Assembly: GCF_025144145.1 (NCBI RefSeq)
Contig: NZ_CP083552.1
Span: 31,431 to 95,430, forward strand
DNA from: Leisingera sp. M658
Lineage (GTDB): Bacteria > Pseudomonadota > Alphaproteobacteria > Rhodobacterales > Rhodobacteraceae
Direction: 5' to 3'
DNA: 64,000 bases
Numbering within the stretch: the first letter of the stretch is position 1; each line of letters opens with the position of its first letter. Positions 26,424 through 35,270 of the stretch are shown piece by piece. Made by a program: the position numbers and the translations under genes. A model generated the notes under the pieces. That model saw nothing but the letters and a program-made list of their open reading frames with translations. It searched no databases and was not told where the DNA came from.

Positions 26424-27668
26424 ATGAACATTATCCTATTTGCACCGCCAAAAATCCTTTTTCAGCATAGTGTTACAGAGTGGATTGATGCGATCGGCCC
26501 GAATAATGTTGTCCTTACTTGCGCCAGCGCCAAAGAGGCGCTGATGCGCAGCTTCCCTGAAGGGCTGGATATCCGCTTCTTTCAAAATTTCAATGACAGC
26601 CCGGCAGTTGAACTGGCGGCGATTGATATCGCGCGATCGCTGAAGGAGCCCCTGTGTGTGGCTCTGGCCGAGATCGACGTGCTGCGGGCGGCGCGGGTGA
26701 ATGACTATCTTGGACTGTCCGGGAATGCTGCAGTGCAGCTGGAAATGTTTCGCGACAAATACGCGATGAAGGCACGGGCGCAAGAGGCGGGACTGCCGGT
26801 GAGCGAGATGGCGGTGGTCCGCAGCGCGATGGACATCCGCCGCTTTATCGACAGGCTGGGATTTCCTGTGGTCCTCAAGCCGCGGGACGGGCGCGGCTCC
26901 AACGGTGTCTGTGTGATCCGGGGCGACGCGGATCTGGCGGCCTGGTTGGCGGCGCAGGACAGTTCCACCTTTTACAACACCATGATCGAACGCTTTGTTG
27001 CCGGAGATCATTACATCGTCAACGGGCTCTACGTGGCGGGGCGGCCAATCTTGATCTCGCCCGTTCGGGTGCTGACCTCTGCGCTGGATTTCCTGGGCGG
27101 GCAGTCACATGATCTGCATATGCTGGAGCCGGCAACGCCCTTGCGCGACCGGTTGGTGGCCTACTCCCGCCGCCTGGTCGAAGAGGTGATGCCGTCGCCG
27201 CCAACCCTGCTGTTCCATCTTGAGGTGTTTGTCCGCCCGGATGGGACCATCATTCTGGGCGAAATCGCCTCGCGGCTGGGGGGTGTGTTCTTCAATCAGG
27301 AAATGACCGAGGCCTGGGGGGTCGATCCGCGCATGACCTACCTGCGGGCGATGCAGGATCCGGCGTTTAACAGGATGCCGATGCCGCAGATGATGACGGA
27401 GCCGCAACGGCTGGTTGGTCAGCTTTGTGTGCCGCCACGCGAGGGCGTTCTGCAAAGTGTGCCGGAGAGTTGCCCGTTTGATTTTGTGCGGGCCTATCGG
27501 ATGAGCGGCGTGGCCGGGCGGCACTATGGTCAGATGGCCTTTACCAATGCGGAAATCCTGAACGCGATTGTCGAAGGAGAGAGTGAGGCCGAGTTGCGCG
27601 CCCGACTGCGGCAGCTGGAGGACTGGTTTCACAGCGCCTGCCAGTGGGAGACCAGCGCCGCCGCCTGA
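26424..27668 (+). CDS. ATP-grasp carboxylate-amine ligase-like protein 1
   Basis: 414 residues from the ATG giving MNIILFAPPKILFQHSVTEW; an upstream frame is open but its N-terminus does not look like the family. The preATP-grasp region (1-105) is followed by the ATP-grasp fold: RDKYAMKARAQEAGLPV (about 109-125), FPVVLKPRDGRGSNGV (about 146-161) and the metal/phosphate site EVFVRPDGTIILGEIASRLGG (about 267-287). Such enzymes activate a carboxylate as acyl phosphate and join it to an amine. First gene of a seven-gene operon that also codes for amino-acid-forming enzymes and a second ATP-grasp protein, so peptide or amide bond formation is likely. Substrates are unknown. Confidence 0.88.
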   Translation: MNIILFAPPKILFQHSVTEWIDAIGPNNVVLTCASAKEALMRSFPEGLDIRFFQNFNDSPAVELAAIDIARSLKEPLCVALAEIDVLRAARVNDYLGLSGNAAVQLEMFRDKYAMKARAQEAGLPVSEMAVVRSAMDIRRFIDRLGFPVVLKPRDGRGSNGVCVIRGDADLAAWLAAQDSSTFYNTMIERFVAGDHYIVNGLYVAGRPILISPVRVLTSALDFLGGQSHDLHMLEPATPLRDRLVAYSRRLVEEVMPSPPTLLFHLEVFVRPDGTIILGEIASRLGGVFFNQEMTEAWGVDPRMTYLRAMQDPAFNRMPMPQMMTEPQRLVGQLCVPPREGVLQSVPESCPFDFVRAYRMSGVAGRHYGQMAFTNAEILNAIVEGESEAELRARLRQLEDWFHSACQWETSAAA

Positions 27669-27716
27669 TCCGTTGCAACCGTCCAACTCCCTGAGGCTCA
27701 AATAAGGATGTACCAC

Positions 27717-29138
27717 ATGAAGATCGCCGTTCTTGGCGCGGGCTATGCCGGTGTCTCGGTCCTGGAAAATCTGGTTTCCACTCTGCCCGATCTGTCGGCG
27801 CTTTCGGTGGATGTCTTTGACAAGAGCCGCAGTTTTGGACCCGGTGTTGCCTATCAGGAGGATTCGGAGACCAATCTTCTCAACCGGCCTCTGAAGCTGA
27901 TGTATCTGTCGCGCCGCAATGATTTCCGCGACTGGCTGGTTCAGTTCGGCGCAAGGGACGCGGCGGCGGATGAGGACGGTTTTTTGCAGCGCGCGCTGTT
28001 CGGGCGGTTCCTGCAAAGCCGGTTTGATGATCTGTGCGGCACGGTGCGCGCTGCGGGCGGGCGGATCCGTATCATCGGGGCCGAGGTGGAAGCGATTGCC
28101 GCCAGCCGCCGCCCCGACGCGCTTTATCAGCTGTCCTGGGCAGGCAGCGGGTCCGACTATGACATGGTCTATCTGTGCCTGGGCACCAATCTGGAAGCGG
28201 ACCCCTACGGGTTGAGCGGCACGCCGGGTTACTTCCGTTCGCCCTATCCTGCGGCGCGTCTTCAGGCGTTGCAGCATCTGCGGGTGGGCATACTGGGCTG
28301 TCGTTTGACCGCCTATGATGTGGCGCTTGGCGTGAATGGGCGTCAGATGCTGATGACCTCGCGCCGGGCAGGGCTGCCCAAGGCGGTCACCGCCTATCGC
28401 CCGGTTGCGCTGCGCCATCTGACGGCGGAGGGGCTGGCGGCATTGCGTGACGGCTGTGACGGCGGACGGATCTCGCTCTCTGCGGTGATGGACCTGTTTG
28501 AAGCCGAGATGCAGCATCAGGGTGTCGATGTCAGTTTTGCCGATCTGCTGCGCGGTGCCGACAGCGCCGACAATGATCTGGTGTCGAGCATCCTGGCCGA
28601 GACCAATATGCTGATCCCGCAGCTTTGGGCCAGTCTGAGCGATCGTGCCAAGGCGGCGTTCCTGCGCCATTTCCATCGGCTGTGGTCGAATATGCGGGTG
28701 CCGATCTCGCGCACCAATGCGGACCGGATTGCGGGCTTGCAGGCCAGCGGCGCGCTGAACCATCGCAGCGGCCTGCGCGATGTCACCTTCCGCAAGGGCT
28801 GTTATCGTATGGTGTTCGCCGATGGCACTGTTGAGGTCGATGCGGTGATCAATGCGACGGGCCTGCAACGGGGGCTGGATGAGGCCAATCCGCTGATCCG
28901 CAGCCTGCTGGACCAGGGCTTCGCGGAGCGGGATGCAACCGGCGGCATCAAGGTCCAGCTGGAGGACTGTCGGGTCACCAGCCGCGACGGGCGCCCGTCG
29001 CGGGGATTGTTTGCTCTGGGTCAGTTGACCTGCGGAACCTTCTACATGGTCAACAATATTGACGTGATCCACCATCAGGCCCGGATTGCCACCCGCTCTG
29101 CGCTGGCCCCGGTTGAAACCCTGCGGAGCGTGGGCTGA
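27717..29138 (+). CDS. FAD/NAD(P)-binding flavoprotein (NAD_binding_9-type)
   Basis: About 473 residues from the ATG that has AAGGA eight bases upstream. The N-terminal dinucleotide motif is VLGAGYAGVSVLENL, followed by a VDVFDKSRSFGPGVAY segment and LLNRPLKLMYLSRR typical of a family of FAD-NAD(P)-binding proteins found in biosynthetic and oxidative roles. The C-terminal FAD end contains FALGQLTCGTFYMVNNIDVI. It could oxidise or hydroxylate the cluster's amino-acid or peptide intermediate; the reaction is not known. Gap to the upstream ATP-grasp gene is 48 bp; its stop overlaps the next gene (TGATG). Confidence 0.82.
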   Translation: MKIAVLGAGYAGVSVLENLVSTLPDLSALSVDVFDKSRSFGPGVAYQEDSETNLLNRPLKLMYLSRRNDFRDWLVQFGARDAAADEDGFLQRALFGRFLQSRFDDLCGTVRAAGGRIRIIGAEVEAIAASRRPDALYQLSWAGSGSDYDMVYLCLGTNLEADPYGLSGTPGYFRSPYPAARLQALQHLRVGILGCRLTAYDVALGVNGRQMLMTSRRAGLPKAVTAYRPVALRHLTAEGLAALRDGCDGGRISLSAVMDLFEAEMQHQGVDVSFADLLRGADSADNDLVSSILAETNMLIPQLWASLSDRAKAAFLRHFHRLWSNMRVPISRTNADRIAGLQASGALNHRSGLRDVTFRKGCYRMVFADGTVEVDAVINATGLQRGLDEANPLIRSLLDQGFAERDATGGIKVQLEDCRVTSRDGRPSRGLFALGQLTCGTFYMVNNIDVIHHQARIATRSALAPVETLRSVG

Positions 29139-30220
29139 TGCTGCGGAATTTTGCGATCACCCTGCTTCTGGCCTGTGCCGGATCGGCCCTCGGCTACCTG
29201 AGCGGCCTGCCTTTGGGGCAGCTCCTTGGGGCGGCGGTGTTGGTTCTGGTTGCCTGCCGAATGGGGTTGGTATTGGCCACCCCGCCTGCGGCCATCGTGG
29301 TGATCCAGCTTATTCTAGGGGCCAGCGTCGGGGCGCTGCTCAATGCCGAGATGCTTAAGGAGATGACAGATCTGACCATTCTTGCGGGACTGCTGATCTG
29401 CATGTCGGCGCAGCTGGCGGCTGGATTCACATGGCTTTACCGGGTGGAAAAATGGACCCGCGCCGAGAGCCTCTTGGGGGCGGTGCCCGGCGCCATGGCA
29501 GCGGTGATGACCCTGACCGGAGAAGAGGGCAAGACATCGGCCAAGATGGTCTTTGCCCATATGGTGCGGATGATCGCGCTGCTGATTGCGGTGTTCCTGA
29601 TTGCCGGCCCGCAAGAAGCTCCGCAGGAGATTGCCGCGCTGCCCGATGGGCCTGATGGCACCGCCGTATGGGCCGGATATGCCTCTTTTTTACTGCTGGC
29701 GGCAGGGGCCTATGTTGTGGGGCGTGTGCTGGAGCGCTTTGCCATGCCGGCACCCTATATGGTCACCGGGCTGATCCTGGCGGCGGGGGCCAACCTTTGG
29801 CTTGGCAGTGATCCGGTTGTGGTGCCGGAACCGCTGGTGCTGTTTGCCATGGCGCTGCTTGGCGGGCTGATCGGGATCCGGCTGAAGGACATCACCCGTC
29901 ACGATATTGCCAGCTACCTGCGGGCCGGGCTGATTGTCACCTCGATCACCTTTGGCATTACTGTGGCCATGGCGTTTGGCTTCAGCCTGCTCACCGGCCA
30001 GCCGTTTCTGGTGCTGTTCATGTCCTGGGTGCCCGGCGGGGTAGAGGTCATGGTGGCGACCGCGCTGGCGCTGGGGTTGGAGCCTGCTTTTGTGATGCTG
30101 AACCATGTGCTGCGGATGTCGGTACTGCATATGGCGCCGATGTTTATGAGCCGCGACTTCTTCCGGCCCGAACCACAGGATACCGAAACGACCACACTTA
30201 AGGGGGGGCGTCATGTCTGA
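29138..30220 (+). CDS. AbrB-family multi-pass membrane protein
   Basis: 360 residues with about ten hydrophobic segments in two similar halves (about 10-150 and 185-345), as in the AbrB family, with GALLNAEMLKEMTDLT in the first half and GLIGIRLKDITRHDIASYLR in the second. Members have been linked to transport of small acids, but the function is poorly known. Within this operon it is the only membrane protein, so it is the best candidate for export or uptake of the product or a precursor. It overlaps both neighbours by a few bases. Confidence 0.85.
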   Translation: MLRNFAITLLLACAGSALGYLSGLPLGQLLGAAVLVLVACRMGLVLATPPAAIVVIQLILGASVGALLNAEMLKEMTDLTILAGLLICMSAQLAAGFTWLYRVEKWTRAESLLGAVPGAMAAVMTLTGEEGKTSAKMVFAHMVRMIALLIAVFLIAGPQEAPQEIAALPDGPDGTAVWAGYASFLLLAAGAYVVGRVLERFAMPAPYMVTGLILAAGANLWLGSDPVVVPEPLVLFAMALLGGLIGIRLKDITRHDIASYLRAGLIVTSITFGITVAMAFGFSLLTGQPFLVLFMSWVPGGVEVMVATALALGLEPAFVMLNHVLRMSVLHMAPMFMSRDFFRPEPQDTETTTLKGGRHV

Positions 30221-31400
30221 GCCTAAGCGCAATATCCTGATGATCGGCGGGCGCGACCACACCTTTGTCCGCATTGGCGGCATGGGGTTGCGGTACAGCG
30301 CGCTTCAGACCCGCGCCCATCTGACCGATCACCTGCTGGATCATGCCGAAACCGTTGTGGTGACGGACTATGAGGATATCGAAAGCAGCGTGGCGCTGGC
30401 CCGGGCGTTGCATCGCAAAACGCCGTTTGATGCGGTGTTCTCGTTTGCTGAATACGGCTTCCTCACTGCCGCGCATATCGCCGAGGCGCTGGATCTGCCC
30501 AGCAATTGCCAAGTATCGACAGTGCAGCTGACCCGTAACAAGCGGCGGATGCGGGAGACGCTGCGCGGATGCGGGATTGCCGATGTGCCCTTTGCCCGGG
30601 TGCGCTCTGCGGATGAAATTGCCGATTTTGCGGCGCGTCACGGCGACTGCATTATCAAACCGGCAGAGGGCGGCGGAAGCGAGGGTGTCTATTTCATTGA
30701 TGCCACGACGGATATCAGCACCGCGCTGTCACGGGCCCTGCAGGCGGGCCGCGAGGAGCTGATCGCGGAGGCTTTCATTCCCGGCCCGGAGTACAGCGTC
30801 GAAACCATGTCCGTAGAAGGGGCGCACCGGGTGCTGGCCATCACCGAAAAAACCACCAGCGGGGCGCCATATTTCATTGAAAGCGGCCATGTTCAGCCGG
30901 CCCCATTGCGCGCTGATGACGCGGCTCGCATTGGGGAACGGGTCCGCCTGCTGCTGGATGCGGTCGGCTACCGGACCGGACCGGCCCATACCGAGGTAAA
31001 GCTGCACAACGGGGCGGTCTATGTCATCGAGACCCAGACCCGCAATGGCGGCGATCAAATCTGGGAAATGACCTTGGAGACCACCGGTGCGGATGTTTTC
31101 AAGGAGACTTTTGCCGCGATCTTGGGGCTGGAGTATAGCGCGCCGCCCCCCGCCGCGCGGGCGATGGCGATCCGCTATATCCTGGCGCAGGACCAGATGC
31201 TGGGCGCAATCACCGGCCTGGAAGGCGCCGCCAGTGCCGAGGGCGTGACGCGGGTGCATTCCTCGGCCAAGCCCGGCACTCGCTATGATGCCGTATTGTC
31301 GGCTGCGTCGCGGGTGGCCTATGTGCTGGCGCGCGGCGACAACCGGGAACAGGCGCTGGCCCATGCTAAGGCAGCCGTTGCCCAGATTGAGCTGAGGTGA
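30213..31400 (+). CDS. ATP-grasp carboxylate-amine ligase-like protein 2
   Basis: 395 residues. A preATP-grasp domain (1-105) is followed by RNKRRMRETLRGCGIADVPF, the nucleotide loop CIIKPAEGGGSEGVYFI (about 146-162), EAFIPGPEYSVETMS and the metal-binding segment HTEVKLHNGAVYVIETQTRNGGD. The usual E-x-N-x-R-x-G-G site reads E-T-Q-T-R-N-G-G, with Gln in place of Asn. The shape fits amino-acid ligases of the dipeptide-forming group. It is not closely similar to ATP-grasp 1 in the same operon, so the two probably handle different steps or partners. It overlaps the AbrB gene by 8 bp. Confidence 0.88.
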   Translation: MSEPKRNILMIGGRDHTFVRIGGMGLRYSALQTRAHLTDHLLDHAETVVVTDYEDIESSVALARALHRKTPFDAVFSFAEYGFLTAAHIAEALDLPSNCQVSTVQLTRNKRRMRETLRGCGIADVPFARVRSADEIADFAARHGDCIIKPAEGGGSEGVYFIDATTDISTALSRALQAGREELIAEAFIPGPEYSVETMSVEGAHRVLAITEKTTSGAPYFIESGHVQPAPLRADDAARIGERVRLLLDAVGYRTGPAHTEVKLHNGAVYVIETQTRNGGDQIWEMTLETTGADVFKETFAAILGLEYSAPPPAARAMAIRYILAQDQMLGAITGLEGAASAEGVTRVHSSAKPGTRYDAVLSAASRVAYVLARGDNREQALAHAKAAVAQIELR

Positions 31401-31472
31401 TCCGGCAGGGTCACGCGGCGTTCCTCCTCCATTTCCATCTTCAATCCCTGATCCATGACAAGGAGCCAGACC

Positions 31473-32513
31473 ATGGCCATTGCCATCCACGACCCGACTC
31501 TGCGCGACGGTAACCATGCCATTGCCCACACGCTTAGCCTTGATGATATCGCCGCCTATTGCCGGACCGTTGATGGCTGCGGGCTGGATGTGGTCGAGGT
31601 TGGACATGGCAACGGGCTGGGGGCGTCCTCCCTGCAGCTGGGCATGGCGCGCCATGCGGATCATGAGATGCTGGAAACCGCCCGTGCCAATCTGAACTGC
31701 ACCAAGCTGGGCATTCATGCGATCCCCGGTTTTGCGAAGATTTCCGACATCAAGGCCGCGATTGATATTGGTGTCGATGTGTTTCGCATTGCCTCGCATT
31801 GTACCGAGGGCGATCTGACCCAAAGCTATATCGAATATGCCCGCAGCCAGGACAAATATGTGCAGGGCGTGCTGATGATGACCCATATGGCGCCTGCAGA
31901 GGTGCTGCTGGCGCAGGCACAGCGTCAGGTCTCTTATGGTGCAAATGCCATTGTCCTGATGGATTCCGCAGGCAATTACGATCCGCGCGACACAAGCGGG
32001 AAAATTGGCCTTCTGGCCGGGGAACTGGATGTGCCGGTTGGCTTTCACGCCCACAACAATCTAGGCCTCGCAATTGCCAATTCCGTTGCTGCCGCCGAAG
32101 CGGGGGCGACTATATTGGATGGCACTATGCGCGGGTTTGGGGCCGGTGCCGGCAATACCCAGCTGGAGGTGCTCTGTGCGGTGCTGGAACGCTACGGCTT
32201 TGAGACCGGCACCGATGTTTTTGCGCTCTGCGAGGCGGTGGAGGCGCTGCCGGAGCTGCCGCCGGTGCAGCGGCGCACGATCGTGGGGACCTCCAACCTG
32301 ATCAGCGGTATCTACGGTGTCTGCGCGGGGTTTGAAAAACATGTGACCCGTGCGGCGCAGGATTTCGGTGTCTCGCCCCGCTTCATCTACGAGGAACTGT
32401 CGCGCTGCAACGCCGTTGCCGGGCAGGAGGATTTGATCATCTCAGCTGCGGCGCATCTGTCCAAGACGGCCCCCCAAACATCGGCGCAACCGCGCAAAGG
32501 AGTGACGGCATGA
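31473..32513 (+). CDS. DmpG-like 4-hydroxy-2-oxovalerate aldolase (HMGL-like)
   Basis: 346 residues from the ATG after AAGGAGCCAGACC. Family motifs are DPTLRDGNHAIAHTLS (metal Asp and the His pair region near residue 6-20), VEVGHGNGLGASS, the metal site FHAHNNLGLAIAN and LDGTMRGFGAGAGNTQLEV. Known DmpG enzymes split 4-hydroxy-2-oxopentanoate into pyruvate and acetaldehyde and work with DmpF; the reaction is reversible. None of the usual meta-cleavage genes is nearby, so it may run in the condensing direction to make a 4-hydroxy-2-oxo acid for the aminotransferase downstream. It overlaps the dmpF-like gene by 4 bp. Confidence 0.9.
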   Translation: MAIAIHDPTLRDGNHAIAHTLSLDDIAAYCRTVDGCGLDVVEVGHGNGLGASSLQLGMARHADHEMLETARANLNCTKLGIHAIPGFAKISDIKAAIDIGVDVFRIASHCTEGDLTQSYIEYARSQDKYVQGVLMMTHMAPAEVLLAQAQRQVSYGANAIVLMDSAGNYDPRDTSGKIGLLAGELDVPVGFHAHNNLGLAIANSVAAAEAGATILDGTMRGFGAGAGNTQLEVLCAVLERYGFETGTDVFALCEAVEALPELPPVQRRTIVGTSNLISGIYGVCAGFEKHVTRAAQDFGVSPRFIYEELSRCNAVAGQEDLIISAAAHLSKTAPQTSAQPRKGVTA

Positions 32514-33421
32514 CCCTGAGAACCGCCATCATTGGCAGCGGAAACATCGGCTGTGACGTGCTGTGCAAAGTGCAGCGTTCGGCGCTGCTGGACTGCACAT
32601 TGTTTGCCGGGCGCAATGCGGCCTCGCCCGGGCTGGCACTGGCACGTGCCCGGGGCGTTCCAGTGACGGATCGCGGCGCCGAGGGGCTGTTTGCTGCGCT
32701 CGACAGTTTTGACGTGGTGTTTGACGCGACATCCTCGGCCGCGCATCAGGCCCATGCGCCCGCGCTAGAGGCGGCAGGCAAAGTGGTGGTCAACTTGACC
32801 CCGGCTCCGAATGGGGCGCTTTGCGTGCCCTCACTGAATGGCGATGAGCTGTTGAAGGCCAGCAATATCAATATGATCACCTGCGGCGGTCAGGCCTCAA
32901 TCCCGATCGCGCAGGCCATGACCGAGGCCAATCCGGATATCAATTATCTTGAAGTAGTGTCCTCAATCAGCGCCGAAAGCGCGGGTCCAGCGACGCGGTT
33001 GAACCTCAATCACTACATCGAAACCACCGAAAGCGCGCTGAGGCAGTTCACCGGCTGCTCCAACGTCAAGGCGATCCTGAATATCAACCCGGCCAAGCCA
33101 AACGTCTATATGCAGACCGCGATATCGGCGCTGGCGGCGCGGCATGATCTGGCAGCGGCTGAGGCGGCCATCGCCAAGGCGGTGACACGGCTGCGGGCGG
33201 CTGTGCCAGGCTATGACGTGATTGTCGAGCCGCATGTCACCGGCGACCGGTTGTTCACCATGGTGCGGGTGACCGGCGCCGGTGACTATCTGGATCCATC
33301 GGCCGGCAATCTGGACATCATCACGGCGGCGGCCACAAAGATGGCCGAGGCCATTGCCCGTGCTGGAGACAGGCGGGGGGCAGCTCCGGCGGTGCCGCAA
33401 CCGATGGAGAGCGTGGCGTGA
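32510..33421 (+). CDS. DmpF-like acetaldehyde dehydrogenase (acylating)
   Basis: 303 residues, normal for the short acylating family. The NAD motif is IIGSGNIGCDVLCKV, then DATSSAAHQAHAPALEAAGK, and the catalytic Cys lies in NMITCGGQASIPIAQAM. A conserved VVSSISAESAGPATRLNL segment and the late NINPAKPN segment match DmpF. It interconverts acetyl-CoA and acetaldehyde (or homologues) and channels the aldehyde to the DmpG partner encoded just upstream. In this operon it probably supplies the aldehyde. Confidence 0.9.
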   Translation: MTLRTAIIGSGNIGCDVLCKVQRSALLDCTLFAGRNAASPGLALARARGVPVTDRGAEGLFAALDSFDVVFDATSSAAHQAHAPALEAAGKVVVNLTPAPNGALCVPSLNGDELLKASNINMITCGGQASIPIAQAMTEANPDINYLEVVSSISAESAGPATRLNLNHYIETTESALRQFTGCSNVKAILNINPAKPNVYMQTAISALAARHDLAAAEAAIAKAVTRLRAAVPGYDVIVEPHVTGDRLFTMVRVTGAGDYLDPSAGNLDIITAAATKMAEAIARAGDRRGAAPAVPQPMESVA

Positions 33422-33478
33422 TGGGCCGCTTAGACAACCGCCCGGATGCTGCTGCCCGCATGGCCGGAGGAGGGCGCC

Positions 33479-34738
33479 ATGCCTGATCTGGCCAATGCAC
33501 ATCGCAACACACCGTTCTGTCCGATCCTTGAGCTGGCAGGCCGCATTCAGGCGCGGAACAGGCCGGTGGTGGATTTCTCCATCGGGGTGCCAAATTTCAC
33601 GCCGCCGCAGCGGGTCTATGACGCTGCCATTGCCGCCATCCATGCGGATCAGTGCCGCTATGGTCCCAGTCGCGGCGAGGCAGGGCTGATCGCCGCCTAT
33701 CTGCAATACCTCGGGCAGTTGGGGCTGGACCGCTTCGGTCCGGAGAACATCGCGGTGGGGCAAGGCGGCAAACATCTGCTCTATTCACTGTTTCAGGTGC
33801 TGTTTGAGCCCGGTGATACCGTGGTCATTCCTGCCCCCTGCTGGCCGACCTATTTTGACATTGCCCGGTTGAACGGGGTTGCAGTGCGCACGCCATATTG
33901 CGGGCTGCATCAGGGCTATAAACTGGATCCGGCGACACTGGAAGCGGTACTGGGCGGGCGGGTTGTGGCACTGGTGCTGAACAACCCATCCAACCCCACC
34001 GGTGCACTTTACAGCATGGCCGAGCTGGCGGCACTGGCCGAGGTGCTGCGCCGTCACGATGTCTGGATCATCAGCGATGATGTCTACCAGCGCTTTGTCT
34101 ATACGGATGATCCCTGCCCGCACTTACTGGATATCGCGCCCGATCTGGCACCCCGGATTATCAAGGTGGACAGTATTTCAAAGCTTTACGGGATGCCGGG
34201 CTGGCGTGCTGGGCTGTTGGCCGCGCCGCCTGAGGTGGCGGATGCGGTCGCGACGCTAAACAGCAATTCGATTTCCAACATGCCGCCTGTCGTTGCCGCC
34301 GCCGCAGCGGAGGCGCTCTACGGCGATCAGGGGTTTTCGCAACGGATGACGCCCGGCTACCGGGCGCGGCGGGACATCCTGCTGACCGCCTTTGACAGCG
34401 CGCCGCAGATCCGTTGCGCCCGTCCGGGGGGTGCGTTCTACCTGTTTCCAGACATCTCGCGGGTGTTCGGGTCCATGCACCACGAACAGATGATCAGCAC
34501 CGATCAGGATCTTTGCAATTTGCTGCTGGAGGAATATGGCGTTGCGGCTGTGCCCGGGCGCCATTTCGGGGCGCCGGACAATATTCGCTTGTCCTATGCG
34601 ATTGACTCCGATCAGGTCCGGCAGGGAGCACGTCAGATCCTGCGATGTATGGCAGAGCTGGAGGAGACGCCCAGAACACGGCAATCTGCTGACCCCCTCC
34701 CGACGGTACAGACGCCGGTGATGGAGGTGGTTTCCTGA
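33479..34738 (+). CDS. PLP-dependent aminotransferase (class I/II)
   Basis: 419 residues from the ATG after GGAGGAGGGCGCC. It has the fold-type I pattern: FSIGVPNFTPPQRVYDAA near the start, a VALVLNNPSNPTGALYSM segment and the PLP lysine in KVDSISKLYGMPGWRAGLLA. The C-terminal Arg region NIRLSYAI binds the substrate carboxylate. It is the last gene of the operon, followed by a strong hairpin. It could aminate the 2-oxo acid made by the DmpG-like aldolase and give a 4-hydroxy amino acid. Specificity cannot be read from sequence. Confidence 0.9.
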   Translation: MPDLANAHRNTPFCPILELAGRIQARNRPVVDFSIGVPNFTPPQRVYDAAIAAIHADQCRYGPSRGEAGLIAAYLQYLGQLGLDRFGPENIAVGQGGKHLLYSLFQVLFEPGDTVVIPAPCWPTYFDIARLNGVAVRTPYCGLHQGYKLDPATLEAVLGGRVVALVLNNPSNPTGALYSMAELAALAEVLRRHDVWIISDDVYQRFVYTDDPCPHLLDIAPDLAPRIIKVDSISKLYGMPGWRAGLLAAPPEVADAVATLNSNSISNMPPVVAAAAAEALYGDQGFSQRMTPGYRARRDILLTAFDSAPQIRCARPGGAFYLFPDISRVFGSMHHEQMISTDQDLCNLLLEEYGVAAVPGRHFGAPDNIRLSYAIDSDQVRQGARQILRCMAELEETPRTRQSADPLPTVQTPVMEVVS

Positions 34739-34742
34739 CACC

Positions 34743-34776
34743 GCTGGGGAGGCAGGCCCCAGCCCGCCTCCCCAGC
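34743..34776 (+). terminator. Hairpin at the end of the ATP-grasp operon
   Basis: A perfect 11-bp stem (GCTGGGGAGGC / GCCTCCCCAGC) with a 12-base loop starts 4 bp after the aminotransferase stop. There is no U-tract, so termination may need Rho or the hairpin may only protect the 3' end. Confidence 0.65.
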
Positions 34777-34796
34777 CCGGTTGTGCCTGTTCGGTT

Positions 34797-35087
34797 GCGC
34801 CAGTCCGGTGGTGTCCAGTCCAGCCGCAGCCGGACGGCGGCATAAATCAGCAGCAGCAGGTTGCGGCCCCCAAGGCGGCAATCGGCAGCACAAAGCCATA
34901 TTCGGCCGAGCTGAGGCCCTGCATCAGCGCCTTGCGAAAGCTCTGCTGCACCGGCGCACGCGGTGACGGTTGAGGTGCCATACGGCCAAGAAATGCCGCG
35001 CGTTGATGATATCCGGCGGGTCCAGATAGCCATTGCGTGCACGCGTCTCTGCGATCTCCTTGATCCGCCGTTCGACGGCAGCCTGAT
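34797..35087 (-). pseudogene. Remnants of a membrane-protein gene and an IS3-type OrfB
   Basis: On the reverse strand 34797-34955 reads like the C-terminus of an integral membrane protein (QQSFRKALMQGLSSAEYGF then LLLLIYAAVRLRLDWTPPDW) with a frameshift between the two parts. 35020-35087 reads AAVERRIKEIAETRARNGY, like the OrfB of IS3 elements, then diverges. Neither has a start or complete domain. The region from 35131 to 35270 holds nothing I recognise. Confidence 0.45.
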
Positions 35088-35130
35088 CCCCTCTCGGGAC
35101 ATCGCTGCGCGATGCCCTGCCGGGCAGTGG
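35088..35130. repeat. Palindromic REP-like repeat, free-standing copy
   Basis: This 43-bp unit starts CCCCTCTCGGG and ends TGCCGGGCAGTGG. It matches the unit inside both IS copies at every position except the hairpin tip and one base near the end. Its core is GGGaCATCGC-TGC-GCGATG-CCC. The stem differs from the IS version (CATCAC/GTGATG) by paired changes that keep it base-paired, which points to selection on structure. Confidence 0.75.
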
Positions 35131-35270
35131 TCCGCCGGGACTTGTAGTGGCAGGTGGATATGGCGAAGCAGATGGCCCCGCAAGCCTTCCGGACCGCCCC
35201 CCAATGACAAACAGATAATCATAGCGGAGAGGTGCAGAGGAGGCAGCGCATTCCCCGGCAGTAAAAACCG

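Noticed and set aside
27105..29075. 656-codon frame antisense to the flavoprotein gene
   Set aside because: No motif or ribosome site; the opposite strand encodes a well-supported FAD protein.
31401..31472. Possible small gene between ATP-grasp 2 and the aldolase
   Set aside because: Only 72 bp, with no start plus ribosome site; it holds the ribosome site of the aldolase gene.
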